NCBI RefSeq assembly: GCF_000425405.1
Contig: NZ_AUDJ01000041.1
Coordinates: forward strand, 1-37,852
Length of the DNA: 37,852 nucleotides
Reading direction: 5' to 3'
Source: Ferrimonas kyonanensis DSM 18153
GTDB taxonomy: Bacteria; Pseudomonadota; Gammaproteobacteria; Enterobacterales; Shewanellaceae
Under the pieces are notes generated by a model. It saw nothing but the letters and a program-made list of their open reading frames with translations, made no database searches and had not been told where the DNA came from. Below are positions 24,540 to 32,280 of this stretch, one piece after another. The position numbers and the translations under genes were made by a program. Numbering within the stretch: position 1 is the first letter of the stretch; every line of letters begins with the position of its first letter.

Positions 24540-24659
24540 CTACATAGCGATCCCAAAACACTTCAAAACGATCCGGAATTGCTACCTCGCGATCCCGATC
24601 CACTACTCGGCGATCCCACTTTTCTACATGACGATCCCTAACCGCTACAACTAGATCCA
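24540..24659 (+). repeat. Six 21-bp iterons
   Basis: CTAC-N4-CGATCCC repeats start at 24540, 24561, 24582, 24603, 24624 and 24645, an exact 21-bp period. The second (CTTC, CGATCCG) and sixth (AGATCCA) copies are degenerate. Twenty-one base pairs is two helical turns, the norm for iterons of Rep_3 plasmids. The 15-base core is the same half-site used in the inverted array upstream, so the same protein, most likely the Rep at 19897-21000, should read both. Confidence 0.9.
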
Positions 24660-24830
24660 AGATCGCATGAAAAAGCTTTATAAATCTTGGTCTTAGTAAA
24701 TGCCTAACCTTCTTAATCTTACTAACCCATTTAACTAAATACTAATCTTGTTTAACTGCCTGTGGACTGTGCATAACCCCTTCGGGGTTCTACACGGAGC
24801 CCACAAGCACAAATCATTTTTTTCTTTATG
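24540..24830. other. Putative origin of replication (oriV)
   Basis: The iterons are followed by an AT-rich, repeat-like tract (24660-24760, with AATCTT, CTTAAT and CTAA motifs) suited to unwinding. A perfect DnaA box follows (TGTGCATAA at 24768-24776, the reverse of TTATGCACA), then a small CCCCTTCGGGG hairpin (24777-24787). This is the standard order of an iteron origin. It lies between the Rep-site array and parA. Confidence 0.8.
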
Positions 24831-24947
24831 TTTATAAACAAGGAGTATCCAAGGAATTGATGAGAAAACAGACAATTTGCCACATTTTTTTAAAGTACGC
24901 AAAATGCTGACGCTCTAACCATAGAAGTTTGCTGGAGCACGATTTTT

Positions 24948-24975
24948 TTGATCTTATCATAAAAACGTGTATGCT
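24948..24975 (+). promoter_or_regulatory. parAB promoter
   Basis: TTGATC (-35), a 16-base spacer and TATGCT (-10), ending 32 bases before the parA start. The short AT-rich leader overlaps no other feature. ParA proteins with N-terminal DNA-binding domains usually repress this promoter. Confidence 0.55.
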
Positions 24976-25007
24976 AGATTTATCTCTACATTACAGGGCT
25001 CTGCATT

Positions 25008-26222
25008 ATGCAATCGTTCATGGATCGCGCTCACCGGCTAGCAAACCGTGCTGAAAATAAGCTCACTAGCATGAGTGAACAGATCAGCAAGGCAAAGGTA
25101 GAAGCTGATCTAGTCGGTTATCGGCGCACCGTCAGTAAATCAGGCTTGTATAAGTATCCCGGCATGACCAGGAAGCGTATTGATGAAGCAGTATCCACCA
25201 TGGAAAGTGAAGGATATCAATTCAACAAGATTGCCGCGGGTAAAGGTGAACGCTACGCCATGACCCTAGAGAACATCACGGCGATCTATGAGCATGTTGA
25301 GCATCCTAAATATCGCGATAAACGCGACAGTGGCTTCGTCATCTTCGTGGAGTCTCTGAAAGGCGGCGTCAGTAAATCGGTTTCCACGGTTACCTTGGCT
25401 CAAGCCATGAGAGCTCATCCGGATCTGCTGATGCACGATCTGCGCATTTTGGTGGTAGATCTGGATCCACAGGCTTCTGCCACCATGTTCTTGCGCCATG
25501 AACACTCCATTGGCCAAGTAGATGACACCACTGCTCAGGCCATGCTTCAGCAAGCAGATAAAGAGACCTTGCTTAAAGAGTTTGTGTTTGAAAGCTCAGT
25601 ACCTGGGGTTCACGTGATGCCCTCATCCATTGATGACCGCTTCCTAGCGGCCAGCTGGAATGAACTGTGCGCAGAGTACCTGCCTGAGCAGAACCCCAAT
25701 GCGGTGCTTAAAGAGAACGTTATCGATCTTCTACGTGATGAATTTGATTTTATCCTGGTTGACACAGGACCTCATCTTGATGCGTTTCTGATGAACTCAC
25801 TGTATGCCGCAGATCTGCTGCTTACGCCAGTGCCCCCGGCACAAGTAGATTTTCACTCCACCCTGAAATACTTGTCCCGCTTACCCGGCCTGTATGAAGA
25901 ACTGGAAGAGAGTGGCCTTGAGGTTCAAACCATGGCGCATCTGGGTTACATGGCCAAGATCCAGAAGAACAAGCGTGATCACGCCGAGTGCCACTCTTTG
26001 GCCAAAGAGGTGTTTGGGGGGGATATGCTGGATATGTCATTGCCCCGCCTAGATGGCTTCGAACGGGTCGGCGAGTCCTACGATACCGTGATAAGTGCTG
26101 ATCCCCTGTCCTACCCGGGTTCGGAGACGGCGTTGAAGAATGCCCGCGAAGCAGCAGAAGACTTTGCCCGATGCGTGTTTGATCGTATCGAGTTTATCCG
26201 TACCGACAACGAACAACAGTAG
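25008..26222 (+). CDS. parA: ParA partition ATPase (type Ia, P1/SopA-like)
   Basis: A 404-residue protein, the long type Ia form. An N-terminal helical DNA-binding region (about 1-105, with YKYPGMTRKRIDEAVSTMES) precedes the deviant Walker A, ESLKGGVSKSVSTVTLAQAM (KGGVSKS, 118-124). Walker A' (RILVVDLDPQASATMFL) and Walker B (FDFILVDTGPHLDAFL) follow. ParA binds nonspecific DNA in its ATP form and moves ParB-bound plasmid copies; with ADP it represses its own operon. parB begins 8 bases downstream. The ATG at 25008 has only a weak AGGG upstream. Confidence 0.95.
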   Translation: MQSFMDRAHRLANRAENKLTSMSEQISKAKVEADLVGYRRTVSKSGLYKYPGMTRKRIDEAVSTMESEGYQFNKIAAGKGERYAMTLENITAIYEHVEHPKYRDKRDSGFVIFVESLKGGVSKSVSTVTLAQAMRAHPDLLMHDLRILVVDLDPQASATMFLRHEHSIGQVDDTTAQAMLQQADKETLLKEFVFESSVPGVHVMPSSIDDRFLAASWNELCAEYLPEQNPNAVLKENVIDLLRDEFDFILVDTGPHLDAFLMNSLYAADLLLTPVPPAQVDFHSTLKYLSRLPGLYEELEESGLEVQTMAHLGYMAKIQKNKRDHAECHSLAKEVFGGDMLDMSLPRLDGFERVGESYDTVISADPLSYPGSETALKNAREAAEDFARCVFDRIEFIRTDNEQQ

Positions 26223-26230
26223 GTAACAAC

Positions 26231-27304
26231 ATGGCTAGAAAACGTGCACCCATTGGCCGTAGCGCAACGGCAAGACCATCCCCAGTTGTTGCCGATGAAA
26301 TCCAGAGCCTCCCTTTCGAGGTAACCGATCAACAAAGAGATGCATATAAAGCCGGTATCAAGGCCCTAGGTGACCTTGCCAAGTTCGCTGTAGGCTTCGG
26401 CAACCCGATCATCGGTGAGCATCACCAGTACCCGACGATTCGCCTTAAGCTGGATCATAAGGTCACTGCTAAGCGTACCGTGATCAACCCTTTGACTAAC
26501 TCTCGGGATCAGGAAAGCTTGAACATCGAGCTCCTGGGCCATATCAGCGGCAATTGGACCGGCGTCAACAGCACTCCTGCTATTGCACGGTTTGTGGATG
26601 ACAACATCGAAGTGCTGGCAGGCTCCTGCCGTCGCCTGGTGGCCATCGAGCTGGAAGGCGGCTACTTGGTAGACGTTGGCTTTGAAGTGCCTGAGACAGA
26701 GGCCCGCTTTGCCGCCAACAGCGCCGAAAGCCAGATGCAACAATCTGCTTGGGAGCGAGGTAACGTTGCCCTGCAAATGGAACAGCGTGACAATGTGTCA
26801 CGTAAAGAGATCGCCAAGCGCCTAAATACCGATGCCGGCGACCTGTCAAAGATGATGAACGCCGTGGAGCAGTTGGAACTGGAGTCCAATCTCAAGACTC
26901 AGTTTGCCGGTTATCGAGGGCTTGGAATTGCCGCCCTGTCCACTTTGGGCAAGGCCGTTGCACCGATTGCGGCTGATAACCGCGCCAAGACCAAGTTTTA
27001 CGCTGAGCTGTCGAAGCTCACCTCTGGCGATAACTACGCTCAGCTGGCTTCAGAGAAGCGCCCAGCTGCCCTGGTGAAGCTGTGCAGGGCCGCCTCGGAT
27101 GTGGCGCGTGGTAAGGCCAAGCCTGCCAAGCAGCCGCCGGTGACCACCCATATTGCGGGCGATACCGCTCGCAAGAAGGCGGCTATCTGGATGGTGAGTG
27201 ATGCAGCCAAGCGCAGCGTGACTATCAATGCCACTAAGTTGACCGCAGAGCAGGTGGAGAAGCTCACCGGCTTGATGCGCGAGTTTGGCGCCGACAACCT
27301 GTAG
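26231..27304 (+). CDS. parB: ParB centromere-binding protein (P1/SopB-like)
   Basis: A 357-residue protein. An N-terminal ParA-interaction tail (MARKRAPIGRSATARPSP) is followed by a ParB/Srx-like domain region (SLNIELLGHISGN, then ARFVDDNIEVLAGSCRRLVA). The central helix-turn-helix (VSRKEIAKRLNTDAGDLSKM, about 195-214) and a basic C-terminal dimerisation part follow. The size and type Ia ParA partner match the P1/F class. In that class the centromere is downstream of parB, and a good candidate occurs within 25 bases of the stop codon, with a second copy 2.4 kb further on. Confidence 0.9.
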   Translation: MARKRAPIGRSATARPSPVVADEIQSLPFEVTDQQRDAYKAGIKALGDLAKFAVGFGNPIIGEHHQYPTIRLKLDHKVTAKRTVINPLTNSRDQESLNIELLGHISGNWTGVNSTPAIARFVDDNIEVLAGSCRRLVAIELEGGYLVDVGFEVPETEARFAANSAESQMQQSAWERGNVALQMEQRDNVSRKEIAKRLNTDAGDLSKMMNAVEQLELESNLKTQFAGYRGLGIAALSTLGKAVAPIAADNRAKTKFYAELSKLTSGDNYAQLASEKRPAALVKLCRAASDVARGKAKPAKQPPVTTHIAGDTARKKAAIWMVSDAAKRSVTINATKLTAEQVEKLTGLMREFGADNL

Positions 27305-27325
27305 TTTTTGGTTGGAAAAAGAGGG

Positions 27326-27404
27326 AGTTTCCGACACGTTTTTTCTGTCGCAAGTTATTGAAAGCAAATGAAACATCCCTCGAAATTGGAGGCTCCAATA
27401 TACA
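27326..27404. other. parS: Candidate centromere parS1
   Basis: Left block AGTTTCCGACACGTTTTTT (27326-27344). Right block contains the palindrome ATTGGAGGCTCCAAT (27385-27399) followed by ATACA. Between them, CAAGTTATTGAAA (27351-27363) matches the reverse IHF consensus at all but one fixed position. The same parts at exactly the same distances recur at 29729. Two protein-box clusters flanking an IHF bend is the architecture of P1 parS. Confidence 0.75.
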
Positions 27405-27420
27405 AGGTTTTCAGCCACAT

Positions 27421-27447
27421 AAAGCCCGCGTAATGCGGGCTTTTCTG
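27421..27447 (+). terminator. parAB terminator
   Basis: A 9-bp perfect stem AAAGCCCGC / GCGGGCTTT with loop GTAAT, followed by TCTGTTC. It lies directly after parS1 and ends the partition operon. Confidence 0.8.
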
Positions 27448-27707
27448 TTCTTCAGCTTGGGCCACCGCCCTACCCTGCCGCGGCGTCCTGCTTCGCTTTT
27501 TGCTGTGACAGAAGTACCCCAAGTGTTGGTGAATAATAGAGAATCGAACTAAGAGGCAAGTATTTAAGCCTCAGTCCCAATTCTAAGCCATGGCAAGGAC
27601 AAGAAGCACCTGACAGTAATCTATCCAGCGTGGTCATCGGCAGTTTCAATGAACCTACTCATTTGAACTCCCTGAGGATAGTAAAAAGGGCGTCACAAGC
27701 ACCTCTT

Positions 27708-28490
27708 TTACCACCACTTTCGTAAGCGGTCGACATACAATCGACAGTTAGGAATCGACACAGTACCTTGTTGCCATGCAGATTTTGGGATTGCTTTGAA
27801 AGAATTGGCGATACTCAGCAAAGAGGTTGCAACCGGAGTTTTGTAGCGCTTTGAAAAGCGCTCATAACCTCCGGCAGACTGATGATTACCATCAGGGTCA
27901 TACCACTCAGATTCTTTCACATAGAGCTTATGTGCAGCAAAGTGGACTGGTAGCAAAAGGTCTTCTTGATACCAATAGTATACTCGTCCAAAGTAGGCGG
28001 CGTGACACCACTTCTCCCAAGCTTTGGGGCTGCATTGTTTGTTGTCGATTTGCTTTTTCACGGTACTGTCATGGAGACCAATCCAAAGAACGTAGATGCC
28101 TAGTTTCGAGTATTCCTCGGAGCGCTGGGTAATGTTATTGACTGAGAGGTTGCTCCGCTGCACCTCGATTGCGACTGGGACATTGTCGATAAGGCAGTAC
28201 ACATCAGCGACAACTGGGCCAAAGTCCTTCTCTAGCTCTAACGCTTGCACGTTGGGCTTAGTCTTTAGGGCACTGTAAATGCTCATCTTACAGTTACGGT
28301 GTGCCTCGGTCTCCCCTTTGCCGTGGGAGCACATGGCCGGGGGCTTATGCGCAAAGTGATGGATCTTGATCTTCCCTTTTCTTATTACGACCTCTTGTCG
28401 GCACTTTGGACAAAGAAAGGGGCCGTGGGATTTATCGCTTGTTAAGGCGAAAACCTTTTCGTTGCTATTTGCACGAATACTGCAGAGCAT
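27708..28490 (-). CDS. CoiA-family nuclease-like protein
   Basis: 260 residues from ATG 28488-28490, which has AGGAG 6 bases upstream; the open frame runs to 28541. It shows the full CoiA pattern: zinc cluster FLCPKCRQEVVIRKGKIKIH then HFAHK, His-containing helix EAHRNCKMSIYSAL, and nuclease core LELEKDFGPVVADVYCLID then VPVAIEVQRSNLSVNNI (the Asp and the E-x-Q of the PD-(D/E)XK-like site), then LGIYVLWIGLHD. In Gram-positives CoiA acts with RecA and DprA on transformed DNA. On a plasmid with RecE/RecT genes a role in recombining incoming DNA is plausible. It is the second CoiA-like gene of this window. Confidence 0.85.
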   Translation of the reverse strand: MLCSIRANSNEKVFALTSDKSHGPFLCPKCRQEVVIRKGKIKIHHFAHKPPAMCSHGKGETEAHRNCKMSIYSALKTKPNVQALELEKDFGPVVADVYCLIDNVPVAIEVQRSNLSVNNITQRSEEYSKLGIYVLWIGLHDSTVKKQIDNKQCSPKAWEKWCHAAYFGRVYYWYQEDLLLPVHFAAHKLYVKESEWYDPDGNHQSAGGYERFSKRYKTPVATSLLSIANSFKAIPKSAWQQGTVSIPNCRLYVDRLRKWW

Positions 28491-28580
28491 GCCGAACTCC
28501 TGTTGTTGTTTTGTGCAGCTATGGCCAGGGCTGATGAGCAAACACTCTTGTCTGCGGGAGTGCTTGTTTAGGGGGCCGGC

Positions 28581-28988
28581 TTACTGAAAACCGATATTGT
28601 CTTTTCGATCGAACTTCCGGCGCGTTGAGTTGACTTCTGTGTGGTGCTTCCCACGTGTAAGGAGCTTTGACCAGAACTCGTCATCAAAAGTGCCATTCAG
28701 GTACAAGTAACGGCAGATGTGAACCAAGTCCCAGCGATTCCATCCGGATCCGGGAACGCGAACCTTGTACTGGTTTTCAAGTTTGTAAAATGTAGGGACG
28801 GCATCATCCAGCCAGCACTGATCGAGGTTCTGAATTACATCGTTAACCTTTTCTTTAGTAATCAGAAATTGGTTTGCGTAGTGCTCGTGCTGCATGCGTG
28901 GAACTGAGTCGTCGCCGTCTTGCATTACTGGGTAAACGCATTTATCCCAAGCATAGAGATAAGCATCGGTGTATTCGCCATGATGCAT
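28581..28988 (-). CDS. Hypothetical protein
   Basis: A 135-residue soluble protein rich in Trp, Tyr and Asp (DAYLYAWDKCVYPVMQD, then WNRWDLVHICRYLYLNGTFD), ending in a basic tail (STRRKFDRKDNIGF). No family is recognised, and the ribosome-binding site before ATG 28988 is weak. It lies between the CoiA-like gene and a frameshifted gene, all on the minus strand. A 16-codon frame (MNSKATKMIMAAMFTQ, about 29015-29062) just upstream could be a leader peptide or chance. Confidence 0.55.
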   Translation of the reverse strand: MHHGEYTDAYLYAWDKCVYPVMQDGDDSVPRMQHEHYANQFLITKEKVNDVIQNLDQCWLDDAVPTFYKLENQYKVRVPGSGWNRWDLVHICRYLYLNGTFDDEFWSKLLTRGKHHTEVNSTRRKFDRKDNIGFQ

Positions 28989-29062
28989 CCCGAGGCTCAG
29001 TACCTGTAGGCGTTACTGGGTAAACATTGCGGCCATGATCATCTTAGTTGCTTTGCTATTCA

Positions 29063-29427
29063 TTATCGTTCCTCGCGTGCGAGTTCTGCTGCGATCTCGC
29101 TGAAATGCACATAATTGCTTGCTAGGTGGCCGTAGTTGATCCAAGCGTCATGTTCATCCAGCGCCGCTTGATTCCGTCCCCAGTAGTCGCGCATTTTCTC
29201 GATGGCCCTGAAATAGGTTTTAGCTCGTACTCCCAAGTATTGAAGTGGCCGGCCACTTCCAGTTCCTTTCGAAATAAGCAAAATTGCTTCTCGATGATAT
29301 TGAGCCCTAGCTGAGTAGCTGCATGGACATTGCTCTCGGTCTGGCTTTCTGGGCCAATAGCGTTCCGGAGTTTCTCGAATTGATAAGAGAAATTCTGAAA
29401 CTCGGGTGCGGTGATTGAATCGAACAT
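29063..29427 (-). pseudogene. Hypothetical gene broken by a 1-base frameshift
   Basis: Two overlapping minus-strand frames are each protein-like in only one half. From ATG 29427 one frame reads MFDSITAPEFQNFSYQFEKL to FRKELEVAGHFNTWEYELK. The other frame continues TYFRAIEKMRDYWGRNQAAL to FSEIAAELAREER at 29063. They join in a run of four T (four A on the coding strand) at 29218-29221; a fifth base there would give one 122-residue protein. Either a real mutation, slippage-controlled expression or a base-calling error in a homopolymer. No family is recognised. Confidence 0.6.
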
Positions 29428-29728
29428 ATTGCCTCCCTGAACTTCTACACACTAGACATGGGGGACGACTGTCGAAAAATCAAGCACAATTTTGATTTTT
29501 AAAGCGATTATAGTTTCAATACGGTACTTTATTGCTCATGTATGGAATGCGGTGGTGGCGGTTACAGTTCAAAATGAGTTTTTATCTGTGTAAGGTCTAT
29601 GATCTATACGTACGTGACCTCCCTACTAATCCGACATGAAACTTTATTACTCTCCTACATTTTGGTGCGTTGAAATGATGCGTAAAGTTGGAGATCAGAA
29701 GCAGTAGCTATTGGCTAGAAAAAGTGGC
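29428..29728. other. Intergenic region, nothing recognised
   Basis: About 300 AT-leaning bases upstream of the frameshifted gene and before parS2. It may hold the minus-strand promoter. I see no gene or repeat. Confidence 0.3.
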
Positions 29729-29820
29729 AGTTTCCGACACGTTTTTTTCACTGTAAGCCTTTGATTTACTATGGTGTATGCCTCAAAATTGGAGGCTCCA
29801 ATATACAGCAATTTGGAGCC
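29729..29820. other. parS: Candidate centromere parS2
   Basis: Repeats the parS1 blocks exactly: the 19-base left block at 29729-29747, and the 22-base right block at 29786-29807 around ATTGGAGGCTCCAAT (29788-29802). The left-to-palindrome distance of 59 bases is identical. TAAGCCTTTGATT (29754-29766) is a perfect reverse IHF consensus, at the same 25-base offset as in parS1. The intervening bases differ, so spacing and boxes are conserved rather than the whole segment being a recent duplication. An extra ATTTGGAGCC box at 29811-29820 forms a hairpin with GGCTCCAA. Confidence 0.75.
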
Positions 29821-29919
29821 TTATTCAGCACACTATATGCGGACGCTATTGTTCTTATGGAGCAGATAACTGCCCTCCCCTGCCCCCACAATTGCCTCTT
29901 TGAATTAAAAAAGATCACC

Positions 29920-30136
29920 CTATACCGTGGCCTGTAGATTGACTCCAACCTTCAGCTGCAGGGCTCTCTCTACACGTTTGAGTTTGGAGCTCAAGCAGTG
30001 AATCGAGCCAAACCCATCAAGTTGATCTGTACTCTTAGGGGAAGTGATGCCTACAACGCTGACTAGAATAAGTGGGAACACATTATCGGGTTCTCGTCGG
30101 TAACAGATCTCGGATTGAATTAGGGTGTGGATCTAG
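29920..30136 (-). pseudogene. C-terminal coding remnant
   Basis: A minus-strand frame bounded upstream by TAG reads SEICYRREPDNVFPLILVS, then VGITSPKSTDQLDGFGSIHC, then LKRVERALQLKVGVNLQATV and a stop. It has protein-like composition but no credible start; an internal GTG would leave 53 residues without a ribosome-binding site. It is likely the surviving end of a deleted gene. No family is recognised. Confidence 0.35.
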
Positions 30137-30249
30137 ATATATGCTTTGGATAGTAGAGGTTTTTAGTCACGTGCCCTCCTCCACTTTGTACTAGGTAGCT
30201 GCCTTATGTGCTGGTACAGGCGAGGCGCCGGTAAGGCAGCCGAAGGGCA

Positions 30250-31278
30250 CTACCGGATCAGCTGCCCAGGATCCAGAAGATCCGGCACTACAGTCCAGTC
30301 GAGCACATGGCGAGCGTGGCCGGCCTCGGTCAGGACCGCGACAAACTCACGCAGCTCCTCCCCCCAGGACGGTACCCGCTTGCGGCCAAAAGGGATCAGG
30401 CTACCGTCCTCCCCATAGCGGTATAGGTTGGCATGACCGTTCGAGACACTCATGGCATTGACGGTGGCCAGTTGTCCGATGGGACACACGTACGACTCGG
30501 CTACCGAGCTCTGCGGATGCTTTAGGTAGGACAGGCGCCACTGCTGAAACGGAAGACCTGAGGTGAAGGCCTTGCTCTTGAGCGCCTGGTACTCCTCCTG
30601 GGACAAGGCCGCCGCCACCACCGGGATGGAGCGTGCCTCGGCCAGGTCATGCAGAATCCGGTGGCGCTGCTGCAGGTTACCAGGTGAAAGCTCCTGGTTC
30701 AGTGCCACCACATCGATCAGGGTGAGCCCCTCATCACTGAGTACCGCCTCCACAATCAGGTTCTGGTACAAAACCGGGTCCACCATGGACAGTAAGGTGG
30801 TCTTAAGCTCCGGCGCCAGCTCCACAGGCGCCTTAATGCGGTCACAGGCGGTGACAGTCTGACGCAGGAAATCGATGCAGATCATGACACCGTGGCCATC
30901 CGGTACTGCCATGGCGGTGAAGCGGCCATCTTCAAACATCTGGTCAAGCTGGCACAGGCCAAGAGAGGTCAGCTTGCTCAACTGAGTATTTTCCAGGGTT
31001 CGGAACGGCAATGGCTCGTTGACATCCATCACCAGCTCAAAGCCCTCCAGGTTGGTTTCAAGGTTGATGCAGTGATCCACTTTCCCCAAAGCATGGGTGA
31101 GGCTGTGACAGTCCTCATCGTAGGAATACTGTTTGCCTTTCTCGTTATGGTGCCAGGTGATCACAGCCTCGATGTCTTCGGATTGGCACTTAATCTCCGC
31201 TGAGCGGACATCCTGGCCGCCCCTTCGATTGTTCTTGGTCATCATGATGGTTCTAACGACCCGTTGACGGCATTTCAT
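30250..31278 (-). CDS. Recombination-operon protein, faintly DNA-ligase-like
   Basis: 342 residues from ATG 31278, with GGAGA 8 bases upstream. It is the last gene of the RecE/RecT-like run, 29 bases after the second RecT-like gene. No firm family. The middle faintly recalls an ATP-dependent ligase nucleotidyltransferase domain: MAVPDGHGVMICID in the place of the KxDG motif (Lys absent), and LTLIDVVALNQELSP then NLQQRHRILHDL in the place of the F-D-x-L-x-x-G-x-x-L...RR segment. If real, the catalytic lysine is lost and the protein would bind rather than seal DNA. The C-terminus (SLIPFGRKRVPSWGEELREF) is not an OB fold. Treat the function as unknown. Confidence 0.6.
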   Translation of the reverse strand: MKCRQRVVRTIMMTKNNRRGGQDVRSAEIKCQSEDIEAVITWHHNEKGKQYSYDEDCHSLTHALGKVDHCINLETNLEGFELVMDVNEPLPFRTLENTQLSKLTSLGLCQLDQMFEDGRFTAMAVPDGHGVMICIDFLRQTVTACDRIKAPVELAPELKTTLLSMVDPVLYQNLIVEAVLSDEGLTLIDVVALNQELSPGNLQQRHRILHDLAEARSIPVVAAALSQEEYQALKSKAFTSGLPFQQWRLSYLKHPQSSVAESYVCPIGQLATVNAMSVSNGHANLYRYGEDGSLIPFGRKRVPSWGEELREFVAVLTEAGHARHVLDWTVVPDLLDPGQLIR

Positions 31279-31307
31279 TGGGATTTCTCCTTTATGCAGA
31301 GCGGCGA

Positions 31308-32225
31308 TTAGAAGCCACTCCAGTTGATTTGGGTCACTTCTTCCTCGGTATGAGGGGCACTGTCTACCATCACCGGCATGGCCTTGTGGGCGGACTGATT
31401 GGCCTGTTGACGCTTGGCGTCCAGCTTGACGCTGGCACCGGCGATCAGGGCTTGCAGCGGCGAAGGGCTGCCAGCGACATGGCGCTTGTTGCCCACGGCC
31501 TTCATCACCTTTTCATTGGCGCTGGCGCTATCAAACTCCTCAAAATGGCGATGGTGAAAGTGCACCAGATTCATCAGGTGCTCAAAAGCATCACTGCGCT
31601 CCTCTGAGCTGTAGGAGTAGGGCTGCCACTGGGGGATGGCCCGACGAACACAGGAGCCAAGGGCATACTCTGCTTGATCGTGAAGCGGTAAAAATCCACC
31701 AAACAGCTTCTCTCGGGCGTCCACGAGGGCGCTGGAGAGCTGGTCAACGGTCATCAGCGTGGTGTGGATCAAGCCTTCCGCAGTGGCGATGGTGACGAAG
31801 GCGCAGCGCAGCTCCCCTCTGTCCTGTTGGCTTGGTCGCCAGTACACCCGCTCATTACGGCTTTTGAAACGAAAGTCATCGTTGCTGAACACGAGATTGG
31901 CCTCGGCCTTCTCGATAAATCCTGAGTCGATGGCCCGTCGTAGCATGAACGTGTAGTTGAGCATCGGTACCGCTTCGGGGAAGCGAGTCTGGTGGTTCAC
32001 CTTAGGCAGCAAGACCACCCCTTTACCCAGATCATCCAGAGCGCCCAGTTCGTAAAGCTCCTCCAGTGCCAAGGAGACTGATTCAGCGGTGACGTCTTTT
32101 AGGCCAATACAATCTGTGCCTTTGTCATAGGCGTCATTAAACATTGGTTCTAGCGACTTCAGCACCGCTGCATAAGTATCGGGGAAACGTTCGGCGATAG
32201 CTTGACTGTATGCGGTTGGGATCAT
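31308..32225 (-). CDS. Second, divergent RecT-like annealing protein
   Basis: A 305-residue protein directly downstream of RecT. By eye it follows the RecT core: VVLLPKVNHQTRFPEAVPML in the position of the substrate loop; LNYTFMLRRAIDSGFIEKAE for the GYKGLIDLARRSG helix; ANLVFSNDDFRFKSRNERV for the VYENDEF strand pair; DRGELRCAFVTIATAEGLIH; VDQLSSALVDAREKL; and YALGSCVRRAIPQW in the place of the KTVIRRLFK helix. The C-terminal 90 residues are a less conserved, charged tail. RecT proteins pair complementary single strands as rings or filaments. A tandem paralogue could form mixed assemblies. The relationship should be confirmed by structure-based comparison. Confidence 0.65.
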   Translation of the reverse strand: MIPTAYSQAIAERFPDTYAAVLKSLEPMFNDAYDKGTDCIGLKDVTAESVSLALEELYELGALDDLGKGVVLLPKVNHQTRFPEAVPMLNYTFMLRRAIDSGFIEKAEANLVFSNDDFRFKSRNERVYWRPSQQDRGELRCAFVTIATAEGLIHTTLMTVDQLSSALVDAREKLFGGFLPLHDQAEYALGSCVRRAIPQWQPYSYSSEERSDAFEHLMNLVHFHHRHFEEFDSASANEKVMKAVGNKRHVAGSPSPLQALIAGASVKLDAKRQQANQSAHKAMPVMVDSAPHTEEEVTQINWSGF

Positions 32226-32280
32226 CGGGTATCTCCTTATTCGTTGCTGACACCTACGATAACTACGGGCGAAATCGGCG

